A stretch of DNA of 64,000 nt, from positions 18,822 through 82,821 of the forward strand of contig CACVKW010000609.1 of NCBI GenBank assembly GCA_902749685.1, written 5' to 3'. Below the pieces are notes generated by a model that was not told the DNA's origin, made no database searches, and saw only the letters and a list, made by a program, of their open reading frames with translations. The position numbers and the translations under genes are program-made. Positions 46,121 to 53,670 of this stretch are shown here, one piece after another. The first letter of the stretch is position 1; every line of letters starts with the position of its first letter. This DNA comes from Olavius sp. associated proteobacterium Delta 1 (GTDB taxonomy: Bacteria > Desulfobacterota > Desulfobacteria > Desulfobacterales > JAFDCJ01).

Positions 46121-46192
46121 GTGATTCTTGGGTTGCTTTTATCCATGCTAATTGCATGGCTTATATTATTTCAAAACAAGATCGGAAGGTAG
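46121..46192 (+). CDS. Possible 23-aa membrane micropeptide
   Basis: GTG at 46121 with AAGGTG 7 nt upstream opens a frame reading MILGLLLSMLIAWLILFQN then KIGR and TAG. It is one hydrophobic helix with a basic end, a plausible membrane micropeptide, but so short that chance is a real alternative. Confidence 0.2.
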   Translation: MILGLLLSMLIAWLILFQNKIGR

Positions 46193-46260
46193 AATTGAAT
46201 CATATAATAAATTGAAATCGGAAGCCGGACAACCTAACTCGAAAAAGGGAGCCCCTCGTT

Positions 46261-46665
46261 ATGATTATAAAACCCATAAAGACCTCCTTGTTTACTCTAT
46301 TATTTGCAGTCATCCTGAGCGTAGGCGGACAGCAGGCGATCGCCCTGGAAAAATCCCCGTCGGAGTGTGAAGAAACTGTATTTCCAGCCCGGAATTTCAC
46401 CAGAACCAAAGGCGCATAAAATAGATTCATCCAATCCTTCTCATTGCCCTCAGGTGTGACCGCTCCTTACACCATGCGTATCCGGGACATAAACTTTAAA
46501 TCCCCCAAACACGGCTTAATCGTATGGATTAAATTGAATGGCAAACGGATTTTCCCTCTCACGGATCTGTCCAATGTTGGCAATGCGTCTTATTTTTCCA
46601 ATTATCATTACCAGATGGATCAGGGGAGTCTGCAATTCGAGTTTAACGCAAACCTGACCCCTTGA
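46261..46665 (+). pseudogene. Exported small protein interrupted by an in-frame stop
   Basis: An ATG at 46261, with GGGAG 9 nt upstream, opens a frame with a good signal peptide (basic KPIK start, hydrophobic core, GGQQAIA cleavage region). It stops at TAA 46417-46419 after 52 codons, but the same frame then continues for 81 codons to 46665 with a protein-like, beta-rich sequence (YTMRIRDINF, HGLIVWIKLNGKRIF). No frameshift is needed, so a single nonsense change (for example AAA or CAA to TAA) in a 134-aa secreted protein is the simplest reading. A sequencing error is the alternative. Family unknown. Confidence 0.55.
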
Positions 46666-47216
46666 TACAAGTCAGACGGGGCGGGGGCTCGGGCCATGCT
46701 AAGTAATTGACATGAAACGGGGCGAGACTCGGGCCTAATGCCGTTCTGCTAATTAGACCCGATAAGACTTGCTTCAGCAACGCATAAGGCAGGGCCGAAT
46801 GATGAGCGACCCTGCCTTGAGCCTGGAAAACTGTAGCGCCATCGGTATTGGATACTATTAGGCCTTTATTATTGACATTACCCAGTTTCCCCAGTAAATT
46901 TAACCATGAAAGATATGATACGTTGCGGGAATACCTTCATCAAATTAGGTCGCTTGGTTCAGCCGACGTCCGCCACGCAAATCTAAATCGGAGATGTCTG
47001 CCAAAAGCTCAGGTCCATTGGGAAGTTGGATCCACCAGTGAGAATGGCATTGAATTGGGGGAAGATTTGGGATTTGAGATTATTGGGACCTAACCCAAGA
47101 CATTCAATCATAAAGTAAAAGGATAGATACGCATATAATGTATAGACTTCTTGCATGAAGAGTAACACCATATTTCGCCTTCGCGAGTTAAGCAACAGGA
47201 AGAAAATTGCGAGGTC
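46666..47216. other. Gene-poor gap with hairpins and a -10 box
   Basis: 551 bp. It contains two near-copies of a CGGGGCG…CTCGGGCC unit (46677-46697 and 46717-46737) and a perfect 9 bp hairpin, AAGGCAGGG / CCCTGCCTT (46786-46794 and 46810-46818). A perfect TATAAT (47134-47139) lacks a good -35 and could serve the next gene. An 81-codon frame at 46848-47093 lacks any support. It looks like decayed DNA. Confidence 0.45.
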
Positions 47217-47759
47217 ATGCAAAGGTTCATTGTGCCAAAAAAGCGCTCCAATTCAGACGATGCCGAAACACGAGCTGAGCGATTGCGCGAGTCTACCGAC
47301 AGGCCCGCCGGCCTGGTGCGCAATATTCACTTTACCTTTCTGCTGTTTAGCACTTACAGCGGCATTACCATCGGCTCCACCACCGATAAACAGACGCTCA
47401 AAGTGAGCCTGGTGACCTTGCCGATTTTAAATGTCCAGCTGTCGATTGTTGCCTTTTACGCCGCTATTTCTTGGCTGTTTCTGTTATGCCACTTCAACCT
47501 GCTGTCACGCAAGCTTTACCTATTCGATGCCGCCGTCGCTGAAATTCCTGACAAGGTAGTGCAAAACGAGCAGCGCATCCGGCTGTTTCCTTTTCCCTTC
47601 AGCCAGATGCTTGCAGGCGCTCAGCTGAAAGGTGCCATCCTGCTCAAAGCTTCACTTAAAGGGGCATACCCGGTTTCAACCGACTTTAAGGGCGCCTGTT
47701 TGCAGGCTGCTGAGTTGTTGATAAGGCATGGCTGTAGCCCGTCGGTTTTGACAGCATAA
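47217..47759 (+). CDS. Pentapeptide-repeat membrane protein, apparently internally shortened
   Basis: 180 codons. The N-terminal part (RAERLREST, then IHFTFLLFSTYSGITIGSTTDK and VTLPILNVQL) and the FNLLSRKL…LFPFPFSQML region match my memory of large membrane proteins that begin with helices and end in pentapeptide repeats. Here LFPFPFSQML is followed almost at once by the repeats (GAQLKGAILLKASLKGA, FKGACLQAAEL), so the long middle with more helices seems missing. I infer an internal deletion. Only two helices remain, and the function is probably lost or changed. The ribosome site is weak. Confidence 0.5.
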   Translation: MQRFIVPKKRSNSDDAETRAERLRESTDRPAGLVRNIHFTFLLFSTYSGITIGSTTDKQTLKVSLVTLPILNVQLSIVAFYAAISWLFLLCHFNLLSRKLYLFDAAVAEIPDKVVQNEQRIRLFPFPFSQMLAGAQLKGAILLKASLKGAYPVSTDFKGACLQAAELLIRHGCSPSVLTA

Positions 47760-47800
47760 GCATGACCCAAGCGCTTATCAGTTAAAGGAGAAACATTCCC

Positions 47801-48937
47801 ATGAAAAGTGCAACCTTCTCAAGGCAACCCATCTGTTCATTGGTGGTTACATTAATTTTAATCAGTATCGCCCAACTTGGTTGTGACGCCAAAAAACCTG
47901 TGCGGATTGGGTTTATTGGCGGCACATCAGGTCGTGTAGCGGATTTAGGTATTTCGGGGCTGGACGCGGTCCAACTGGTCGTAGAGCAATGCAATAAACA
48001 AGGCGGTATTGATGGCCGCCAAGTCCAGCTTCTAATTAAAGACGATCAACAGATCCCTGATACTGCACGTCAAGCTGTGCAGGATTTGATCAGGGAAGAT
48101 GCTGTTGCAATTGTTGGTCCCATGACGAGCGATATGGCTATGGCCGTTGCCCCTCTCGTGAATGAGGCTCGGGTACTTAACGTCAGCCCTACCGTTACTA
48201 CCCAACGCCTCTCTGGTCGTGACGATTATTTTTTTCGCGTCTCTTCAACAACCCTCGAATACGCCACCCGCAGCGCCCATTACCAGATTAAATCCGGTGA
48301 TATGCGACGTATCGCCGCCGCTTATGACAAAGGAAACCGCTCATTCACCGAAAACTGGCTGGAGAACTTTAAAGCCCCATTCATTGCAGGCGGTGGTGAA
48401 ATCCTCGCCACCATCGCATTTAAAACAGACGAGGGGAAATCTTTTTCAGAAATTGCCCGTGAGTTACTTGTGCCTGATCCCGATGGTGTTCTAATCATTG
48501 CCAATTCTATGGATTCTGCGCTGTTATGCCAACAAATCCGCAAAACCAATCACAGCATTAAAATTACCCTGGCAGACTGGGGAGCTACCGAGAGGCTTTT
48601 GGAGCTGGGCGGCAAAGCCGTCGAAGGCGTTACTGTGGTACAAACCTTTGATCGGGAAAGCCCAAAACCACAGTATCAGTCATTTCGAACAACCTTTCTT
48701 GAACGCTATCATCGCGAACCAGGTTTTCCCGGTGTCTATGCATACGATGCTACACAGGTCGTCTTGACAGCCCTTAGAGCTCAAAAAAGAGGGCAGAGTC
48801 TAAAAGAAACCGTTCTTTCAATTCGGCAGTTCGATGGACTGCAAGGCAAGTTTAGCTTTGACGATTATGGTGATGTGAAGCGTTCAAATGCCTCCATCAG
48901 CATCGTCCAAAACCAGAAGTTCGTTGTAGTGGAGTAA
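47801..48937 (+). CDS. Periplasmic ligand-binding lipoprotein (branched-chain amino-acid type, Peripla_BP_6)
   Basis: A 378-aa protein with AAAGGAG before the ATG. The lipobox is AQLGC with C28. The mature part is a type I binding fold (IGFIGGTSGRVADLGISGLD, then VAIVGPMTSDMAMAVAPLVNE) as in LivJ-type receptors. No ABC permease or ATPase is near. Instead its stop is 4 nt before a hybrid histidine kinase, with the kinase ribosome site inside its last codons. I therefore infer a sensory receptor that presents a ligand to the kinase rather than a transport receptor. Confidence 0.88.
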   Translation: MKSATFSRQPICSLVVTLILISIAQLGCDAKKPVRIGFIGGTSGRVADLGISGLDAVQLVVEQCNKQGGIDGRQVQLLIKDDQQIPDTARQAVQDLIREDAVAIVGPMTSDMAMAVAPLVNEARVLNVSPTVTTQRLSGRDDYFFRVSSTTLEYATRSAHYQIKSGDMRRIAAAYDKGNRSFTENWLENFKAPFIAGGGEILATIAFKTDEGKSFSEIARELLVPDPDGVLIIANSMDSALLCQQIRKTNHSIKITLADWGATERLLELGGKAVEGVTVVQTFDRESPKPQYQSFRTTFLERYHREPGFPGVYAYDATQVVLTALRAQKRGQSLKETVLSIRQFDGLQGKFSFDDYGDVKRSNASISIVQNQKFVVVE

Positions 48938-48941
48938 TCTT

Positions 48942-51900
48942 ATGAAATCTTCTATACCACTCCGACACTATTTGTCGCTGCAGTTTGGTATTGTGGCTGC
49001 ATTGCCTGCGCTTATTATCGCTTTTCTCGTATGGCTTTTCTTGATGCCGGCCATGCGAACCCATACCGGAATTCAACATCAGGGAATGGCTCGATCGATC
49101 GCCGGCCAGATATCCGCCCACTTGATGGGTGGTCAGCGTCAATTGATTGCCTTGGCGAATTTACTTGAAACTCAGGGGCATCGCCCGGCCCGGCAATTAT
49201 TTCCAATGTTGGATTCGCAGTGTGGTAAAGGTGAACTATTTGAGACGATATACATTGCCGCAAATGAGGATATATCCATCAGCAGCGTCGGTTTGGCTCA
49301 TTCACGTCGCTCAAATCGCGATGACCTGCTGGGCTTGGACCTGTCCGGCCGCAGCTTTATCCAAAGAGCGAGGAGTTTGAAAAGGGCCGTTTGGTCCGAA
49401 ACATTCCTATCAACAGTCAGTAGTCATTTGGCTGTTGCACTGACCGTTTCGTTGGGCGACGGCCTTATCACTGGTGAGATCACCTTAGATAAACTGTCCG
49501 AGTTTATCAGCCACCTGCCGGTGGAATCCGGATTTCTCATTTTAGTAATAGATCGACACGGGCGGATCGTAGCCGATTCCCAGCGGCTGCGTTGGGGGCA
49601 GCATTTGAATTTGGCGACCCTTCCGGCAGACCAATCCGATGAGGGGCAGAGATTTGCCTCCAGTTCCTTTGAACTGGATGGCAGACCGCTATTTGGAACG
49701 GTTGTAGACATTCATCAACTGGGCTGGAAAGTTCTAGTCGCGCAACCGATTCAGAATGCTTTTAAACCACTGCGGACTACCTTCATGACGATTGCCATAG
49801 GTTTGGCAATTACCCTGGTCATGGCCTTTGCAATATCTTGGCTGCAGGCCAACAAACTTTCCCGGCTCTTTCAGTCTTTTGCCGAAAAGGCTCAGTCTAT
49901 TGCTCACGGCCAGTATGACATGCAATGGCCACCAACCAAAACCACCGAGCTTATTCATCTGGGGCAAAGCTTGCAGCACATGGCTCAAATGATCAGCCAG
50001 CGTGAAAAGGACCTCATTGCCAGCGAGACTCGCCTGCATATCACCCTGGACTCTATCGGTGACGCGGTAATTGCCACTGATCTACACAGTGCCATCACTC
50101 GGATGAATCCAATTGCCGAAAAACTTACCGGCTGGCAGGCGGATAGAGCTATTGGGCAGCAGTTGTCAGAGGTTTTTAGAATCGTCAATGCTGATACACG
50201 GCAACCGGTTGACGATCCAGTGGATACAGTTTTGGCCAAAGGGGCAATTGTCGGTCTGGCCAATCACACGATACTCATTGCAAAAGATGGTCATGAATAC
50301 CAGATCGCCGACAGTGGGGCCCCTATACGGCATACGGATGGGCGCATTGAAGGTGTGGTGCTTGTATTTCGAGATGTAACAGAGACTTATGCCCGAGAAC
50401 AAAAGATACGTGAAAACGAAAAACTGCTCAAGAACATCACTGATAATGTCCCAGGGGTAGTCTATCAATTTAAGAGCACTCGGGACCATGTTCTTTCAGT
50501 GTCTTTTGTAAGCGCCAATGCTGCCGATATCTTTGGGCTGAATGCAAACCCTCAAACCTTTTTAGAGGACTTTCATGCCTGTATCCCTGAAGATGAAAAG
50601 GAGCGATTTTTTGCGTCTATTCGTCAAGCTGTTGATAAAGCAATACCCTGGAATTATGAAGGCCGTTTCATCAAACCTGGAAAAAATGAAATTTGGTTTT
50701 CAGGCAGCTCCAGTGCACAAAGATCGGGGGATAATCTTATTTTCAATGGCGTGCTGGTTGACATCACAGACCGCCGTAAGATGGAAGCTGCTCTTCGCAT
50801 CACCCAATTCAGTTTTGATAAGGCCGCCATCGGCATCTATCACATCGGATCAGATGCTCGGATATTCAATGTAAACAAACATGCGGCCCGGACTCTTGGT
50901 TATTCTACGGCAGAATTGTCCGCAATGTCCTTCTTCGACATTGATCCGCATATGAACAGTGATAATTGGGGCCTGACATGGCAAGACTTATGCGAGGCGG
51001 GCGTTGCCAAGTTCGAAACGATTCACCGCCGCAAGGACGGTGTTGATTTACCGGTATATATCACATCCAACCTGCTTGCATACGACGGCCAACAGTTCTC
51101 GATCGCCTTTGTTCAGGATATTTCAGAACGAAAACGGGCGGAGAAGGAGTCTAAGCGTCTCGAGGTGGCTTTAATACAATCGCAGAAGATGGAAGCCATC
51201 GGAGATTTGGCCGGTGGGATTGCACACGACTTTAACAATATACTTTCTGCGGTGATTGGCTACTCGGAGTTATCGCTCTCAATGACCACGGTAGACTCAC
51301 CCATCCATCATAATCTCCAAGGAATTATGGCAGCCGGACTGCGTGCCCGGGATTTGGTGCAACAAATTCTGACATTCAGCCGAAAAAATGATCGTGAATT
51401 GCACCCCCTGCTGGTTGGCCCGCTGGTCAAAGAATCACTCAAGCTGCTGCGCTCATCGTTACCCACAACCATCGAAATATCACAGCAGATCGCCCATAAT
51501 ACGGACAATGTGTTGGCCGACCCAACTCAAATCCATCAAATAGTGATGAACTTATGCACTAACGCCGCCCATGCCATGGAGGCCGATGGAGGACATTTGA
51601 AGGTAATCCTGTCCCAAGTTAAACTTTGTGAAGAGGATATTCGTCTGCATCCGGGACTGTTACCAGGATCCTACCTAAAACCCAGTGTTCAGGATACCGG
51701 CTGCGGGATTCCGGCGGAAATCATTAAAAATATTTTTGATCCTTATTTCACCACCAAAGAGAAGGGCAAAGGCACGGGCTTGGGATTGTCCGTGGTTCAC
51801 GGAATTGTAAAAAGCTACGGTGGGTCCATTTTCCCTTACAGCGAACAAAACAGCGGCACAACAATCAATGTCTACCTGCCGACAGTAAAAAAACAAATCA

Positions 51901-52316
51901 CAGTTGAGAATGCGGTAATTCCTGACCTACCCGGCGGAAGTGAGCATATTTTGCTGGTTGATGACGAACCGTCTATTGTTGAAGTGGGACGAATGATGCT
52001 GGAAAACCTTGGGTACCAGGTTTCAACAGCTACCGGGAGCAAATCAGCCTTAGAAGTGTTTAAACAGGCACCGCATGCGATCGATCTGGTTCTAACAGAT
52101 ATGACCATGCCTCAAATGACTGGAGATCAACTTGCTGTAGAGCTACTGAAAATCAGACCGGGTCTACCAATCATTCTGTGCACAGGCTACAGTGCCAAAA
52201 TGTCAGGCGCTGAGGCTTTGAAAAAAAACATCAATGCCTTTATTCAGAAACCTATCGTAAAATCAGACTTGGCCAGACTAATTCGTAATGTCATAGATGA
52301 TGGAGGACATAAGTAG
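48942..52316 (+). CDS. Hybrid sensor histidine kinase (dCache-HAMP-three PAS-HisKA-HATPase-REC)
   Basis: An 1124-aa inner-membrane kinase. Two helices (about 14-33 and 282-303) flank a periplasmic Cache-like sensor. HAMP, then three PAS-type domains (about 365-485, 500-615 and 625-735), precede H762 in GGIAHDFNN, the ATPase boxes DTGCGIP and FDPYFTTKEKGKGTGLGL, and a receiver with D1053 in LTDMTMPQMTG. It is translationally linked to the upstream binding protein. No response regulator is adjacent. The ligand may be an amino acid or small organic acid, going by the binding-protein family. Confidence 0.92.
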   Translation: MKSSIPLRHYLSLQFGIVAALPALIIAFLVWLFLMPAMRTHTGIQHQGMARSIAGQISAHLMGGQRQLIALANLLETQGHRPARQLFPMLDSQCGKGELFETIYIAANEDISISSVGLAHSRRSNRDDLLGLDLSGRSFIQRARSLKRAVWSETFLSTVSSHLAVALTVSLGDGLITGEITLDKLSEFISHLPVESGFLILVIDRHGRIVADSQRLRWGQHLNLATLPADQSDEGQRFASSSFELDGRPLFGTVVDIHQLGWKVLVAQPIQNAFKPLRTTFMTIAIGLAITLVMAFAISWLQANKLSRLFQSFAEKAQSIAHGQYDMQWPPTKTTELIHLGQSLQHMAQMISQREKDLIASETRLHITLDSIGDAVIATDLHSAITRMNPIAEKLTGWQADRAIGQQLSEVFRIVNADTRQPVDDPVDTVLAKGAIVGLANHTILIAKDGHEYQIADSGAPIRHTDGRIEGVVLVFRDVTETYAREQKIRENEKLLKNITDNVPGVVYQFKSTRDHVLSVSFVSANAADIFGLNANPQTFLEDFHACIPEDEKERFFASIRQAVDKAIPWNYEGRFIKPGKNEIWFSGSSSAQRSGDNLIFNGVLVDITDRRKMEAALRITQFSFDKAAIGIYHIGSDARIFNVNKHAARTLGYSTAELSAMSFFDIDPHMNSDNWGLTWQDLCEAGVAKFETIHRRKDGVDLPVYITSNLLAYDGQQFSIAFVQDISERKRAEKESKRLEVALIQSQKMEAIGDLAGGIAHDFNNILSAVIGYSELSLSMTTVDSPIHHNLQGIMAAGLRARDLVQQILTFSRKNDRELHPLLVGPLVKESLKLLRSSLPTTIEISQQIAHNTDNVLADPTQIHQIVMNLCTNAAHAMEADGGHLKVILSQVKLCEEDIRLHPGLLPGSYLKPSVQDTGCGIPAEIIKNIFDPYFTTKEKGKGTGLGLSVVHGIVKSYGGSIFPYSEQNSGTTINVYLPTVKKQITVENAVIPDLPGGSEHILLVDDEPSIVEVGRMMLENLGYQVSTATGSKSALEVFKQAPHAIDLVLTDMTMPQMTGDQLAVELLKIRPGLPIILCTGYSAKMSGAEALKKNINAFIQKPIVKSDLARLIRNVIDDGGHK

Positions 52317-52383
52317 CCGGATATATTCATCATCATGGCTAGGCCTGGGGGCACAGAAACATATTGGAGAATCAAGTATTAAC

Positions 52384-53511
52384 TCATAAAGGCGCATCAA
52401 AAGCCGCGGCATATCCTGTCAGCTCAACGTAGCCTTCACCGATAACCGGATGCTTATTTTTGGTCCCATCTATCGATACACTGCCTTCCCAGTATGTCAC
52501 CCCGGTGCTGCCGAGGGTTCGCATTTCCTGGTCGGGTAACCTAGGCGTGATTGTCAGATTAATCCCCAAAGGTTCAATCTGCAATTGCCAGCGGGCCGGG
52601 TAGCGTGCATTGGATTGGTTGCTGCGCCAGGTGTCCAATACTGCCGCGTTGATTTCTTGATGGGCTATTGGGCGGGGTGTGCCGTCAGCTTTGATGTAAG
52701 TTCCGCTGGAGGCAGGGTGCAAACCACCCGTTTTTGATCTTAACAGAAACACCATGATTTCCGATCGATCGGAAAGCTGCAGACTGAACCAGTCCCAACC
52801 GGTGATGCCCGGCTCCAGCAGGGCCGTGCTGAATTCGTGATCCATCCAGGCCGACCCGGTGACCGCAACCGTATTGCCGCCGATGGTGATGATCCCCTGC
52901 CCTTGCAGTCTGGTGAAAGAATAATAGCAGCTGGCCCTTTCCGGTGTGGCACCCTTGAGGCTGTATCCGCGGTCCCCATGCAATACGGCCGGTTTAGCCG
53001 GTATAAAATTCAACTCGAAGGAGAAATCAGCGGTATGTACTTGCAATATGTGCAAATCCGCTTTTATCCGGGTCGACCAGTTTTTTAAAAAGACCTTCGT
53101 ATGTTGGGCCGGTTGATTGACTCCGGCCATTCCCAGCGCTGCGCGGGAGACCTCCTCGGCCTGCAGGTGCTGTTGGCCGGCAATATCCGACACGGCGGCG
53201 TGGGCCAGGTAAACCTGCGGGGTACGCCAGGCAGAGGGTCGGCGGGGCCATTTTTTTTCCGCACCCGGCGGGCTGATTTGGCTGCGGAAAAAGGTCAGCT
53301 GAAAGCCGTATCGGCTACCGTTTTCAGCTTGCAGATTGCCGGTGTAATACCACCACTCGGTGCGAAAGCCCGGGTGGGCTCCGTGGTCTTTGGGAAATTC
53401 GAGGTTGCAGGGTCCGGTGATGGAGAGGTAGTTGTCGGCTTCTTCTCCTTTTGCCGGTAAAGCAGTTAAAAGCAGCAGCAAAAAGACATGAAATAGGGTA
53501 TTTTTGAACAT
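52384..53511 (-). CDS. Lipocalin/CrtC-like secreted protein (AttH family)
   Basis: A 375-aa exported protein whose N-terminus from M at 53511 is a signal peptide ending near LPAKG. RTEWWYYTGNL and later GSAWMDHEFSTALLEPGITGWDWFSLQLSD are the hallmark segments of the AttH / carotenoid 1,2-hydratase-like fold, two lipocalin-type barrels. Longer starts (53529, or TTG at 53547) exist and no start has a clear ribosome site. AttH-type proteins are usually encoded with an FtsX permease and LolD-type ATPase, exactly the genes upstream here, so it probably handles a lipid or other hydrophobic ligand in the periplasm. Confidence 0.85.
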   Translation of the reverse strand: MFKNTLFHVFLLLLLTALPAKGEEADNYLSITGPCNLEFPKDHGAHPGFRTEWWYYTGNLQAENGSRYGFQLTFFRSQISPPGAEKKWPRRPSAWRTPQVYLAHAAVSDIAGQQHLQAEEVSRAALGMAGVNQPAQHTKVFLKNWSTRIKADLHILQVHTADFSFELNFIPAKPAVLHGDRGYSLKGATPERASCYYSFTRLQGQGIITIGGNTVAVTGSAWMDHEFSTALLEPGITGWDWFSLQLSDRSEIMVFLLRSKTGGLHPASSGTYIKADGTPRPIAHQEINAAVLDTWRSNQSNARYPARWQLQIEPLGINLTITPRLPDQEMRTLGSTGVTYWEGSVSIDGTKNKHPVIGEGYVELTGYAAAFDAPL

Positions 53512-53558
53512 AGTCAGATTTTGTATCATTCCAATAAAATAGAGCAAAGCGTATTCTT

Positions 53559-53600
53559 AATTTTAGGCATTTTAGGCAATTTAGATCATTTTAGGCATTC
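53559..53600. repeat. Short ATTTTAGGCA tandem-like tract
   Basis: Three imperfect copies of ATTTTAGGCA(T/A) in the gap between the permease and the lipocalin-like gene. No other feature in this gap. Confidence 0.5.
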
Positions 53601-53670
53601 GTTTATTACGTTATATCAGTCTTTGATAACAAGGCACTGAAGAATAAGTTAATGTGACAATAAAAACTAC

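Larger units (their letters stand above)
45891..46260. other. Gene-poor gap with a promoter-like pair and a possible micro-ORF
   Basis: 370 bp between the large membrane-protein gene (-) and a broken exported gene (+). It holds TTGACA (46047-46052) with TATAAA (46068-46073) at a short 15 bp spacing, a CCATGC-TAATT-GCATGG hairpin (46143-46159) and a candidate 23-codon membrane peptide (46121-46192). Nothing else is recognisable. Confidence 0.45.

Noticed and set aside
46848..47093. 81-codon frame in the decayed patch
   Set aside because: No ribosome site, no recognisable domain and start near low-complexity DNA.
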